The position numbers and the translations under genes are program-made. The notes under the pieces were generated by a model. It was not told where the DNA came from. It saw only the letters and a program-made list of their open reading frames with translations, and made no database searches. A DNA stretch of 64,000 nt from the NCBI GenBank assembly GCA_964510225.1, contig CAZEAN010000012.1, forward strand, positions 1-64,000, read 5' to 3'. The DNA is from CAZEAN01 sp964510225 (lineage in GTDB: Bacteria > Planctomycetota > Planctomycetia > Isosphaerales > Isosphaeraceae). Positions 51,023 through 60,629 of this stretch are shown in pieces (the stretch's first letter is position 1; the number at the start of each line of letters is the position of its first letter).

Positions 51023-51120
51023 CGATCCATTTCCTTCCGATAAGAACGTTTAACCGCATTGACCGAAACTTATCAGGTGCTTGGACTGCTCGCTGGTACT
51101 CTGGACTAGCCAACGTTGAC

Positions 51121-53409
51121 CTACGAAGACGCCGCTTGCAATCGGGACTCCAGAGCGTCAAGTTCGGCGTCAAGTTGCCCTGCAGACTGGTCTGAGAGCG
51201 GGAGGGCACCAAAACGGACCCGATAGAATGCCTCCACAATCCGACCTGGGATTTTCGACAGTGGAACACCGTCATCACCAGAGCCGTGATCGATCAGGAG
51301 GATCGAGGCTCTCCGTGCAAATTCGCGCGGAGTCTCGTTTGATGATCGTTGCAGCCCTTGGCTTTTCAAGAGCTTCAGCAGCCGCACATACGCAGCAAGC
51401 GCACCAGAGAGTTCGGTCGAGTTCTCTGAAGGGCCCTGGAAGTATCGACGAAGCCGGACAATGAGGAAGCGCAGGAGCCTGAACAAGGCAAATCCGAGAA
51501 TCATCGTCGTAATTGAGACGAGGAATCCACGGATACTGAAGAAGGCTGAGAGGTTAGGGAAGTCGAACACCCATCGAAGTGTCCGGACGATTGCTTCACG
51601 CATAATCCCAAACCCAGCGCGTGCATTCCGAAAGAGCCGTCGGATGGGTTCGTACAGGGCCTGCTGACGGCTGGAATCAAAGCCAGCGAAGTAGATTGAC
51701 CAGATCCGTCTCCCAGCATCGATAAAATCTTGGAGAAATCTCGGCACTCGACTCACTTGCGCAACGACCGCAGCACGCTCCGCCGCAGGAGTGGCGTCAA
51801 GCGTCACCCAACCGCGTTGCGGTTCTCGGATCAAGGCCTCAACCCAACTATGTGCATGTTTCTGCCGGACTACGAGGAAGTTCAGTCGACTATTCCAGTC
51901 CCCCCCTTTGAAACCGTTGACCATTCTTGCCGGGATCCCCTGACTCCTCAGGAGTAAGACAAGACTACTCGCGAAGTACTCGCAGTGGCCCTCCTTGGTG
52001 TTCTCAAGGAAATCGAGGACCGGGTCAACTCCAGCATCAGCTCTTTTTTGCTGCAGGGTGTAATGAAACTCACCCGAATCACGCAAATAGGATTCAATAG
52101 CACGTGCACGCTCGAGGACTTGCTCTTCGGGGATGCCCTCAACAATGCGGTCCGAGATCTGAGTGAGGCGTTGCTTAAGCTCAGGGGGAAGATCCACCAG
52201 GTCACTATTCTGACCATAGGGTCGTGTGAGGAACTCATCGGGCTGCAGATGGATTTGGTCCTTAACGTCAACCGAGACGACCGTGTAGTGGATATCACGA
52301 TTGTTGAACGGCATATTCGCAAAGAGCCGGTTTCCACCCGAGGGATTGAAGACAAAGGTCCCTTCACTCGAATTGAAGCGGATTCGGGAATTGAGATCAC
52401 CCCGCATCTTAAAGACGGGGCGCAACGCAAAGACAACCCGCTTTGAAAGTGGTTTGAGAATGATCTTTTGGGTGATGGTCTCAAGGCCCTCCGGAACAAC
52501 GACGTCGGGGGGTTCGACGAGGCTAATCTCTGAAGCCCCGCGTTTCCAGGACTGATTCTCATAACGTGTCAGTGCGACGCCTCGCCAAAGGAACTCACGT
52601 TCGGTGTCCTCGAGCAGCTCTCCCTCATCATTGAGGAGTTCGATCGTCATCACCACTTCGTTGTTCTCGAGAATGAGGGAGACGTCACCGAGATCAACTT
52701 CATCGTCGAAGCCAGTGACCGATCTTGGTGACGAATTACTCCGAGGTGCTTGCATCCGTCCCGGCGAGCGCGGGAGGAACAGAAAGATCACAAGTCCGAG
52801 CACGAGTGTCGTGAGGATGGCCCTTGATGTGGAGAGGAAGAAGGCCAAGCTAAATAACCCTTTATAAGGGGAAGCTTGATCGATCGAGGCCACGCCTCGA
52901 TCTGACAACTCGCCAGCTGAACTATCTTGCTGAACCTGGATCGCTTTTCGGTGGAGGTAGAACAGACTTAAGACCCAGATCGCCAAGATCGCCCAACTGA
53001 TCAATGTCATCCCGACCCGGTCACTCTGGCTGAGGAAAGAACCGACTAAGACCTGCATCAAACTAAGGACGATCAAATACCAATCGTCCGTTGGTGCCTT
53101 CGGACGAAACATCTTGACGAGGACCAAGTAGAAGAGCCAATGCCCACATGCGAGGACAACTTGTGTCGGATCCATCCGATACTCGAAATAAACCACGAAG
53201 AGTGAGGCGATCGCCAGGAGGTTCGCGGTCGTCGTATCGAGTCCCCATTTCGGATTCCGATCGACCGTGAGAAAGGCGATCACGCAGGCAATTGCCATTC
53301 CAGGTGGATAGAAGGCCGCGTAGTCAACGTCGGCATCCATATTCAGGACTAACGAGGAGAGAAAGAGAAGGAGATAGAGACTGGCACGATACCAAGCTTC
53401 AAACCTCAT
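51121..53409 (-). CDS. Transglutaminase-like membrane protein (TgpA-type)
   Basis: A 762-residue protein. Five or six N-terminal membrane segments (to about residue 215, DUF3488-like) precede a large extracytoplasmic region with a transglutaminase-like core: catalytic Cys in GHCEYFASSLVLLLR, His in HAHSWVEAL and Asp in WVTLDATPA. Another membrane segment and a helical C-terminal domain (DUF4129-like) follow. The start ATG overlaps the DUF58 stop by one base (TGATG), with AAGGAG eight bases upstream. The MoxR-DUF58-transglutaminase order is widespread; cellular role is not settled. Confidence 0.9.
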   Translation of the reverse strand: MRFEAWYRASLYLLLFLSSLVLNMDADVDYAAFYPPGMAIACVIAFLTVDRNPKWGLDTTTANLLAIASLFVVYFEYRMDPTQVVLACGHWLFYLVLVKMFRPKAPTDDWYLIVLSLMQVLVGSFLSQSDRVGMTLISWAILAIWVLSLFYLHRKAIQVQQDSSAGELSDRGVASIDQASPYKGLFSLAFFLSTSRAILTTLVLGLVIFLFLPRSPGRMQAPRSNSSPRSVTGFDDEVDLGDVSLILENNEVVMTIELLNDEGELLEDTEREFLWRGVALTRYENQSWKRGASEISLVEPPDVVVPEGLETITQKIILKPLSKRVVFALRPVFKMRGDLNSRIRFNSSEGTFVFNPSGGNRLFANMPFNNRDIHYTVVSVDVKDQIHLQPDEFLTRPYGQNSDLVDLPPELKQRLTQISDRIVEGIPEEQVLERARAIESYLRDSGEFHYTLQQKRADAGVDPVLDFLENTKEGHCEYFASSLVLLLRSQGIPARMVNGFKGGDWNSRLNFLVVRQKHAHSWVEALIREPQRGWVTLDATPAAERAAVVAQVSRVPRFLQDFIDAGRRIWSIYFAGFDSSRQQALYEPIRRLFRNARAGFGIMREAIVRTLRWVFDFPNLSAFFSIRGFLVSITTMILGFALFRLLRFLIVRLRRYFQGPSENSTELSGALAAYVRLLKLLKSQGLQRSSNETPREFARRASILLIDHGSGDDGVPLSKIPGRIVEAFYRVRFGALPLSDQSAGQLDAELDALESRLQAASS

Positions 53410-54869
53410 CAATCATTCTCCTTCTCGTACTGCAATGTTGAGAGCGAAGGGCTGTCCTCAATTGACCGATCGGGGCCGCTATTCGGCTTTTCCAGGATGA
53501 TTGCCCGATCACGGATGCTTGGATCTTCTCGACCGTCCGATGAAGTCGAGGGGTTTTGAGTCGGATTAGTCTTCTCGACCGATGTCGTGAGTTTACCGTC
53601 GTCAGTTGGCCTAGACGGTTGAACTTGATTGCCGCTCCGGAATTGTAGGAACGACTCCAAGTCGCCACGCGAGGCGTCGAGAACGAGTGTCCGACCACCG
53701 AGTCGGATGCTGCTGCCGTCACCGAGTTTCCGGGTCTCACTCAAGACTTCGCCGAGATTGACCGATCGAGTCGAGACAATAATCAGCATTGCCTCACGGA
53801 GCATTGGGGCGGGTACGGCATCGAGGAGTTCCGCAAGGCTCCCTTCGGACGTCCCTCTCATGAGTGCCAGGCAGGATAATAGCTCGTGAAGGAGTCGGAT
53901 GGAGGCTGGTCCCTGGCGAAGTTCGGGCGTCGACCCTGCCCAACCGAGCAACATCCGTCTTCCCTGATTCCGACAGATCTCCATGGAGACGGTTGCCGCA
54001 AACTTGATCGACAATTCCAATGCCTCTCTAATCTCCGGCTCCGGCCTCGACTTCGGCACCCAAGGGTCAAGCAACACAGCGACATCTTGTTCACTCTGTT
54101 GCTCAAACTCTTTCACCATCGGCACGCCGACCCGTGCGCTCGTTCGCCAGTGGATCAACCGGGGACTATCGCCCGGTCGGTAGTCACGTAGTCCGTGATA
54201 TTCTAGTTGTTGTGAACTCCGGTCATGACGTCGACCTCGACGCGTCTCGGTTGCCTCCCGAAAAACCCGTCGCCACTGCCGCGTTAAGATCCCGACTTCC
54301 GGGTAAACCAAGAGCGTCCCTGGAGCCTCGACCGTTTCGCGACGCTCCATTAAACCGAAGGGGCTCCGGGTAATGAGATCGATTGATCGGAATCGATAAC
54401 GCCCACGCGACGGAGCCACGGTCTGCCAGGTTGATCGGGCCCGGTCGCGACCCGGAACTCTCGGAAAAAAAACAGTCGCCGTAAGGGTCCCGCCGCTTTT
54501 ACTACCAGTAATCTCAGGGACTATCGAATCCACGGAAGTCATCGCGAGTGCATCACGGAAGCTTTTTATATTCTCAAGCTGGTAGTCAATAGCCAGGATA
54601 TCTCTGGAGAAGACAAAGGAAGGGGCGCGACGTGAGAGTCTGAGACCTCGGAGTGTCGCTCGGCTCACGAGCAACGAGGCCACGATCGGTCCCGCGGCGA
54701 GTCCCGTAATCAACAGAACTAAGTTAATTTGTTGATAAAGCCCTGTTGCCAAGAGAATGATCCAGACAAGGCCATACCCCACTCCTTCGGGAGTCCATCG
54801 GAGCTTTTGACTCGGTCGGAGTCTCGACGACAAGAGTCGAAGAAACCTTGAAATCGGATGCTGCGACAT
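53409..54869 (-). CDS. DUF58 domain protein
   Basis: A 486-residue protein with two N-terminal membrane segments (about 30-70) and a DUF58/vWA-like core. The characteristic ELRDYRPGDSPRLIHWRTSAR-type stretch reads YHGLRDYRPGDSPRLIHWRT, and LVKEFEQQSEQDVAVLLDP follows with the metal-site-like D. A Pro/Ser-rich acidic tail (about 430-486) ends the protein. It is flanked by MoxR and the transglutaminase-like gene, forming the usual trio. ATG 54869 is preferred over TTG 54887. Confidence 0.9.
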   Translation of the reverse strand: MSQHPISRFLRLLSSRLRPSQKLRWTPEGVGYGLVWIILLATGLYQQINLVLLITGLAAGPIVASLLVSRATLRGLRLSRRAPSFVFSRDILAIDYQLENIKSFRDALAMTSVDSIVPEITGSKSGGTLTATVFFPRVPGRDRARSTWQTVAPSRGRYRFRSIDLITRSPFGLMERRETVEAPGTLLVYPEVGILTRQWRRVFREATETRRGRRHDRSSQQLEYHGLRDYRPGDSPRLIHWRTSARVGVPMVKEFEQQSEQDVAVLLDPWVPKSRPEPEIREALELSIKFAATVSMEICRNQGRRMLLGWAGSTPELRQGPASIRLLHELLSCLALMRGTSEGSLAELLDAVPAPMLREAMLIIVSTRSVNLGEVLSETRKLGDGSSIRLGGRTLVLDASRGDLESFLQFRSGNQVQPSRPTDDGKLTTSVEKTNPTQNPSTSSDGREDPSIRDRAIILEKPNSGPDRSIEDSPSLSTLQYEKEND

Positions 54870-54948
54870 CGAGTCGACGCCTCTCAATAGTCACTTGGTG
54901 AAGAAAAGGGCTCATTCCAGTAAGACAAATGAACTAATCGTGATGAGA

Positions 54949-55926
54949 TTAAGCTGGGACTTTGATTTGATCGATTAAGTCACGGAGGATCCCTTCCGAG
55001 GCATTAAACTCGCCGGCTTGCAAAAACGATTTGCCGACAACTCGGTGGGCCAGGACTGGGAGCGCCATCAATTTAATGTCATCAGGAATGACAAACGAAC
55101 GTCCCGAGACAAAAGCGTGTGCTTGGGCAACCCGGTAGAGCATTAGGGCACCCCGCGTGCTCACGCCGACATTGAGTTCTTCGCTCGATCGGGTCGCTCG
55201 GACTATTTCGAGGAGATAATTCGCAATTGCGTCATCGAGCTTGATCGATCGAACCGCCCGTTGCATCTTGAGGATCTCGTCCTTGGAAAGTACTGGCTTC
55301 AGACCTTCGACCGGTTCTCCAGGGCGGTGGGCGTTCAGGATCTCACGCTCAACCTCAGGGTCAGGATATCCCATCCGAACACGAATCAAGAATCGGTCGA
55401 GTTGGCTTTCGGGAAGAACGTAAGTTCCTTCAAATTCGAAGGGGTTTTGAGTCGCCAACACCAGGAAGGGAAGTTCAAGCTCGTAAGTCTTCCCGTCGAC
55501 CGAGACTTGCCGATCACTCATCGCTTCTAGAAGCGCGCTCTGAGTTCTTGGCGTTGTCCGATTGATTTCGTCGGCCAAAATTACGTTTGTAAAAAGCGGA
55601 CCTTGCTTAAAAATGAACTCGCTTGTGGTCGCGTTGTAGACACTTGACCCAAGAATGTCAGAGGGTAATAAGTCCGGGGTGAACTGAATTCGATTCATCC
55701 GGCAATCGATACTCGCCGCCAAGGCTCTCGCCAGGAGCGTCTTCCCGACTCCGGGGACGTCTTCGATAAGCACATGACCTTCTGCCATCAACGCGACGAC
55801 GACCATTCGAACCACGTCTGGTTTGCCCATCACCACCCGACCGACGTTCTCGATCAACCGATCAAGCAGTGGGGCTAGCTTATCGAGTTCGGCTGCGTCA
55901 AGTTCGGACGTGGGTGATGCACTCAT
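54949..55926 (-). CDS. MoxR-family AAA+ ATPase
   Basis: A 325-residue ATPase. Walker A is EDVPGVGKT, Walker B ILADEINRTTPRTQSALLEAM, sensor 1 VLATQNPFEFEGTY, and the arginine-rich LPESQLDRFLIR segment carries the Arg finger. The MoxR-type C-terminal lid (VSTRGALMLYRVAQAHAF) follows. MoxR proteins act as chaperones for the vWA/DUF58 partner encoded downstream. ATG 55926 has AGGG seven bases before it; the frame open to 55977 is not needed. First gene of a three-gene minus-strand unit. Confidence 0.93.
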   Translation of the reverse strand: MSASPTSELDAAELDKLAPLLDRLIENVGRVVMGKPDVVRMVVVALMAEGHVLIEDVPGVGKTLLARALAASIDCRMNRIQFTPDLLPSDILGSSVYNATTSEFIFKQGPLFTNVILADEINRTTPRTQSALLEAMSDRQVSVDGKTYELELPFLVLATQNPFEFEGTYVLPESQLDRFLIRVRMGYPDPEVEREILNAHRPGEPVEGLKPVLSKDEILKMQRAVRSIKLDDAIANYLLEIVRATRSSEELNVGVSTRGALMLYRVAQAHAFVSGRSFVIPDDIKLMALPVLAHRVVGKSFLQAGEFNASEGILRDLIDQIKVPA

Positions 55927-56046
55927 AAGAAACCCTATGATGAACGGTCGGGCGAATCTGCAATTGTTGAGGATCACAGTTTAGTACGATAGGAGTTACG
56001 AATCCACCGACTATGATTTCGACCTTAACCCAAAGTCGTGCTACCG

Positions 56047-57180
56047 ATGTCGGACGATCGGGTGGAAGTCCTCCTTGTCGATTCTCCGGTCCGTCGTCGT
56101 GCATGGGGCCGTCGGCTCGCCGGATTGATCCAAGAACTCAGCGCCCAGGGAATCGACGCCCGCTTGTTTTGCCTCGGCGGATCTCAACATGTGATTGATG
56201 CGGGTGTCGGGGCGATCGAGGATCCGAGGCTCCGAAATCGCTGGCTCCAGCCGATCGAAGTCGGACGTTTCATCCGTCGATCACCGCAGATCCGACCTCA
56301 GCTCATTCACGCGCTACGGAATGGGGTCGGCGAACTTGGGCAGACGTTCGCCACGCGTTGGGATGTCCCCTTGATCGGAACGATCGAAGATTTCCCGACC
56401 GACAATGTTTCCTTGAAGCACGACCCACGGCAATGCGCCTCGATTGTCGTCGGCGCTGAGGTCCTCCGTGATTATCTCATTAAACATCAAGGATTAGCCA
56501 AAGGACTGATCCATGTGATCCCCCCAGGTCTTCCCCCGGTCATCCCGCCTGATCGCGAGGAGTCGGTACTCGAACGACTCCCCTTAGCAGATCGTCGAAT
56601 TCCGGTGGTTGGATCATTGGTCGAGGAGCGAGACCTTGTCGGAGCCGGTTTGGAGACCGTCCTTAGTGCGATTCATGAAGTCTCTGCACTTGATATCGAC
56701 CTCGAATTGTTGATCGCGGGAGTGGGGCGATCCGAATCTGAGGTTAGGAAAGTTGCCAGCCGACTCTCAATAGCTGATCGGCTCACCATTGTGAGCTCGA
56801 CACCACTTGAACCCGCCTTTTGGGAGGTCGTCGACATCTACTGCCATCCTGGCTCGGAGCCGACGCTCGGTTGGCATCTCCTTACGGCGATGCAACTCGG
56901 AAAGCCCTGCGTTGCACCCAATGTGGAGGGACTCGCGCAAATGATGGGGCATGGAGAACGTGGTCTCCTCGTCACTCCAAACCAACCTAAGCCACTGGGC
57001 AGATCTTTGCTTTCGTTATTCCGCGACCCACTCCGAGCCCGATCGATGGCACGTCGAGGCCAAGCCTGGACGTTCAGGCAATTCGGTGTCGGGGTGGAGG
57101 CGAAATCACTAGCGAGCCTCTACCGCCGCGCGATTGACGCGGCACCGACCCCATTGAAACCGGAAGTCCGCCAGGGCTGA
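56047..57180 (+). CDS. GT4 family glycosyltransferase
   Basis: A 377-residue GT-B enzyme. The N-terminal Rossmann-like half holds VLLVDSPVRRRAWGRRLAGL and LIHALRNG, and the C-terminal half the family-typical VEERDLVGAGLETVL, LLIAGVGRSESEV and EPTLGWHLLTAMQLGKPCVAPNVEG motif with the E-x7-E pair. GERGLLVTP closes the donor site. Acceptor and donor are unknown. The 3' end overlaps the convergent GT2 gene by 61 bp. No clear Shine-Dalgarno is seen before ATG 56047; GTG 56038 is an alternative. Confidence 0.82.
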   Translation: MSDDRVEVLLVDSPVRRRAWGRRLAGLIQELSAQGIDARLFCLGGSQHVIDAGVGAIEDPRLRNRWLQPIEVGRFIRRSPQIRPQLIHALRNGVGELGQTFATRWDVPLIGTIEDFPTDNVSLKHDPRQCASIVVGAEVLRDYLIKHQGLAKGLIHVIPPGLPPVIPPDREESVLERLPLADRRIPVVGSLVEERDLVGAGLETVLSAIHEVSALDIDLELLIAGVGRSESEVRKVASRLSIADRLTIVSSTPLEPAFWEVVDIYCHPGSEPTLGWHLLTAMQLGKPCVAPNVEGLAQMMGHGERGLLVTPNQPKPLGRSLLSLFRDPLRARSMARRGQAWTFRQFGVGVEAKSLASLYRRAIDAAPTPLKPEVRQG

Positions 57181-58100
57181 CTCCGATCTAGAATTTGCTC
57201 GGTCGATGCTGACTCGGATTCTCTCGTCAGTCGACGCTCGACCACTTTTGCCCAACAGAGGAAGTCGTACCACGCCAAGAGGCCGCAGAATACTAGCCCT
57301 CGACGACCATCCAAGAACCCGAGCCGAAACAAGTAGGCGTAGACAAATCGAATCAATGGTCGCATTGGCAAACGCAAATAGATCTTCTTTAAGTATCGCT
57401 TGAATCGCTTACCGAGTCCGATCCCTTCCGGCACGGGATCGTGCAAGAAGCGCTCGAAGAGTTCGGCCTCCCAGGTGGCATACCGCTCATGTTTCTCAAT
57501 CCAGGTCGAGATCGTTGGATAAGCGTAGTGATCGAGTTCGTGCCGAAGCCTGATGGCTCGTCCTTGCAATTGCACATGTTCATGAGCTTCGTTGTCACCA
57601 GTGGCAACCCCAGGTCGGACCGGCAAGCGTTCATAGCGGCCTAGTCGATGTTGAAAAAGTCGAAGATTCCAACACTCCGAATAGCCCGCGTGCCGGATCC
57701 TCCCTCCGAGGAAGTAATACTTCATATTCAAGTAGTATCCTTCCACCTCGCCGCTCCCGATCCGTTCTCCGATTTCGTCCGCTAATTCGGGAGGAACGAC
57801 CTCATCGGCGTCAACGATCAGGACCCAATCGTTTCGGAACGGCAGATTTTCGAGCGACCAGTTTTTCTTTTTGGGGTAACTTCCATTGAACTCAAATTGA
57901 ATAACCTGAGCTCCATGTGCTTTTGCTACGTCAATGGTGTCATCGGTGCTTTGGCTGTCGACAACAAAGATCTCATCAGCCCAAGACAGCGCTGGGAGGC
58001 ATCGCTTCAGATTCGCGCTTTCATTCTTGACCGGAACAAGAACGCTCAGAGGGAAGCCTTGTCGTTGCTGACCGTGCTCGAACGGTTGATCGTTGCCCAC
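57120..58100 (-). CDS. GT2 family glycosyltransferase, WaaE-like
   Basis: A 326-residue GT-A enzyme. SVLVPVKNESANLKRCL opens the fold, FVVDSQSTDDT and IVDADEVVPPEL carry the DxD-type metal site, and GSYPKKKNWSL is characteristic of WaaE-like LPS-core glucosyltransferases. The last third has a basic helical region (KRFKRYLKKIYLRLPMRPL) and probable membrane-associated helices. GTG 58100 is chosen because AAAGGAG lies about 11 bases upstream; a GTG at 58208 would overlap the upstream gene. The end overlaps the plus-strand GT4 gene by 61 bp. Confidence 0.8.
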   Translation of the reverse strand: MGNDQPFEHGQQRQGFPLSVLVPVKNESANLKRCLPALSWADEIFVVDSQSTDDTIDVAKAHGAQVIQFEFNGSYPKKKNWSLENLPFRNDWVLIVDADEVVPPELADEIGERIGSGEVEGYYLNMKYYFLGGRIRHAGYSECWNLRLFQHRLGRYERLPVRPGVATGDNEAHEHVQLQGRAIRLRHELDHYAYPTISTWIEKHERYATWEAELFERFLHDPVPEGIGLGKRFKRYLKKIYLRLPMRPLIRFVYAYLFRLGFLDGRRGLVFCGLLAWYDFLCWAKVVERRLTRESESASTEQILDRSQPWRTSGFNGVGAASIARR

Positions 58101-58164
58101 TGTTGGATCCACTCCTTTGGTCTTGTTGTATTCGATGCGCGACGATGCTGGTCTTGTTGATGAA

Positions 58165-59373
58165 TTATGAGTTCGCTGCTTGAACCGCTTCGGGAGCCGG
58201 ACCCCCACCGACTAACCATTGATAGACATCGGATAAACGTTCTGCTTGCCGATCCCAGGTATACTCCGATTCAACCAGCATACGCGCCCGGTTACCAAGC
58301 GCGGCACGCTCTGGGTTCGATCGTTCCAGCAAGGATCGAATCCCGTTGGTTACTCCCTCTATCGTCGGCGTGACGACAAGACCCGCCTCGTTGTCCGCAA
58401 GCTCGGGAAAATGGCAAGCCGTGGTGGCGAGAACAGGTAACCGCGCTGCCATTGCCTCCAGGATGGCCATGCTGAAACCCTCACTGTAGCTCGGCAAGAT
58501 AAAAGCATCGGCAGCCGCCCATGCTTTGAGTGCCTCGGCCCTGCTCAGATGTCCTAAGTAAGTGATTCGATTGGTGAGACCGAGTTCTCCGATCTCTTTC
58601 TGGAACGGTTTCAAGGATCCATCGTCATGACCCGCCAAGAGTAGATGGAGGTCTTTGAAATCGTTCGCCAGTCGTCCCAAAGCCTCTGCGAGGAGGTCGA
58701 GCCCTTTCTTCGGGTGCAACCGTCCCAGGAAGAGTAGTTTGAATGTCCCCTTGATCTCTGGATGTTCCGCTTCAAGCGCGGCTTTATCCGGAAGATGATC
58801 AAACGGCTCGAGATCCACACCATTCGGAACAAAGCAGACCTCGGCCTTAGGTACAAGAGCGCGGAGGTGCATCACTTCGGGTCGAGAAAGCGCATGCAAA
58901 CAGGAGGCAAGGCGGAGATTCCGGCCTTCAACCAATGCCCTGTAGATTCGCTTCTTCCAAGCTTTATGCCGAAGTGCCCACGGTTCCGCCATCCCGTGCG
59001 CCGTGATCAGATAGGGGACCCGATAATGACGTGCCGCCGCCGCTCCCTCTCTCGTATGTCGTTGCCAGAGTCCATGAAGATGGGCAACCTCGGAATCACG
59101 GAGTGCGGGCCGGACCGATCGTACCGGACCCTCAAGTAAGACGCCGTCGGGCACATGGAAGGCATCGGTCTGGGAGGGGGTCGGTGTGACGATCCGGAGG
59201 TCACCACCGAGAGCGGCCAAGGCCCCGGTCATCCCGAGGATACTAGGGACCATCCCACCATCACGCTTGGGGTCGAGTCCGTTACAGAGGTGAACCCAAC
59301 CGCTATTTCTGTTGGAGGTAAGTTGAGTCGTAACAGGCTTCCGAGCTTCTTTTGGTTCGGCTGATATCTTCAA
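58165..59373 (-). CDS. GT4 family glycosyltransferase
   Basis: A 402-residue GT-B enzyme. GLDPKRDGGMVPSILG, HLHGLWQRHTREGA and TAHGMAEPWA mark the acceptor half; VPNGVDLEPF, KLLFLGRLHPKKGLDLL and SYSEGFSMAILEAMAARLPVL (E-x7-E) mark the donor half. TTG 59373 is chosen for a strong GGGAGG five bases upstream; an ATG ten codons earlier (59403) abuts the previous stop but has no such site. It resembles WbyK/WcaL-type capsule transferases in layout; specificity is not known. Confidence 0.85.
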   Translation of the reverse strand: MKISAEPKEARKPVTTQLTSNRNSGWVHLCNGLDPKRDGGMVPSILGMTGALAALGGDLRIVTPTPSQTDAFHVPDGVLLEGPVRSVRPALRDSEVAHLHGLWQRHTREGAAAARHYRVPYLITAHGMAEPWALRHKAWKKRIYRALVEGRNLRLASCLHALSRPEVMHLRALVPKAEVCFVPNGVDLEPFDHLPDKAALEAEHPEIKGTFKLLFLGRLHPKKGLDLLAEALGRLANDFKDLHLLLAGHDDGSLKPFQKEIGELGLTNRITYLGHLSRAEALKAWAAADAFILPSYSEGFSMAILEAMAARLPVLATTACHFPELADNEAGLVVTPTIEGVTNGIRSLLERSNPERAALGNRARMLVESEYTWDRQAERLSDVYQWLVGGGPAPEAVQAANS

Positions 59374-59403
59374 TCGTACCTCCCTGAAGTAAGCTGAAAT
59401 CAT

Positions 59404-60588
59404 TTATGCGATTGCTCGGAATCTTCGTTTGGAAGTCGATAGGCCCGCAGACTCAAGTGCCTCACGCATTCCGGCTGCGAAACGCTCAGGGCCCCAAACG
59501 CTAACGATCTCCGAGGCCCGACGCCCCATCTCTTCCCGTTCAACTTCTCTGGTCGAGGCCATCACTCCTAAAGCCCATCCAATTGACTCTGGATCCGCCG
59601 GATCGAATCGGAAGCCCGTAGTCCCTAAAGGATCCGGTACCAATGTTCTGGCTGCACCTGCGCGGTCGCTCACAAGGAGCGGGAGGCCAGAAGCCGCTGC
59701 CTCGTTGACCACCAATCCCCAAGGTTCGGAAACGCTCGCGAGGACAAATGCCGAAGCCCTCGCATACCAGGAGGGAAGCTGCGTCGCACTTAGGAAACCG
59801 GGACGGTGGATCCAAGCACCATGGCCAGAAGCTTGGATTGCCTGATCGATCGAAGCCGATGAAGGCCCGTCGCCACAGAGGACCAGATCCCAAGCTTCAG
59901 AGGGTCCAACCTCGTTCCGATAATCCGAGTAAGCTTGAATCAACGCTTCCAGATTCTTCTCCGGCGCAAACCGACTTACGCTCAAGAAAAATCGATTTGA
60001 AGGGATTCCTTGATGCGGCTGCGGTTTTTGCCGTGCTTGTGCAGCTTGTTCTGAAAAGTGCTTGTTATCGACCGCGTTGTATCCGAAGGAGATTTTGGAG
60101 ACTGGAAATCCGAGCGTGATCAGATAATCCCGGTGCGAGAAGCCCCCCACAAGGGCAGCGTCAAAGAGCCGGAGACGTCGCCGCTTAATCGCTTCCCGCC
60201 ACCAGGTCCGTGGCCGATCGATCTCCTGACTTTCAGACATCAGAATTGTTGATCGCCCTGAATGTCGAGCCCAACGTGCCGTTGCGACTGCTTCAGGTCG
60301 GACATACCCCGCAACAGCGACAGCATCGGGCTGGTCACGGTCGAGGGCGTCTTCGATCGCTAACGAAGCTTCTACCGTGCTAAGATCCTCAAGCGCAATC
60401 CCCGGAAAAAGGGTCACCCATTCAAACGGTTCCGACCCCCGATCTACAGCCCAAGGATAGAGCCGCTCTTTGGAGGCGGTTTCATAGGCGATCAGTTGGT
60501 CGCCACGCGATCTCAACATAGTCGCGAGGGCCCGGAGTCGCGCGAGATGATACGGACCAAAGTTCGTAAAATTAATCGCCAGTTTCAT
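59404..60588 (-). CDS. GT4 family glycosyltransferase
   Basis: A 394-residue GT-B enzyme beginning MKLAINFTNFGPYHLARLRAL. The N-terminal half has SESQEIDRPRTWWREAIK, and VGGFSHRDYLITLGFP leads into FGYNAVDNKHF. The C-terminal half has FFLSVSRFAPEKNLEALI, LVLCGDGPSS and SVSEPWGLVVNEAAASGLPLLVS with the usual donor-binding acidic pair. The downstream GT4 gene follows by 30 bases. Donor and acceptor are unknown; the neighbours suggest a cell-surface polysaccharide. Confidence 0.87.
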   Translation of the reverse strand: MKLAINFTNFGPYHLARLRALATMLRSRGDQLIAYETASKERLYPWAVDRGSEPFEWVTLFPGIALEDLSTVEASLAIEDALDRDQPDAVAVAGYVRPEAVATARWARHSGRSTILMSESQEIDRPRTWWREAIKRRRLRLFDAALVGGFSHRDYLITLGFPVSKISFGYNAVDNKHFSEQAAQARQKPQPHQGIPSNRFFLSVSRFAPEKNLEALIQAYSDYRNEVGPSEAWDLVLCGDGPSSASIDQAIQASGHGAWIHRPGFLSATQLPSWYARASAFVLASVSEPWGLVVNEAAASGLPLLVSDRAGAARTLVPDPLGTTGFRFDPADPESIGWALGVMASTREVEREEMGRRASEIVSVWGPERFAAGMREALESAGLSTSKRRFRAIA

Positions 60589-60629
60589 GATGCCCTCCGT
60601 AGCAAGAGTCTCTGAGTACGTTCGAGGTC

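Noticed and set aside
56047..57180. Assignment of the GT4 as BshA (bacillithiol glycosyltransferase)
   Set aside because: No BshA-specific feature was seen and it is about 12 kb from the BshB1-like gene, in a polysaccharide context.
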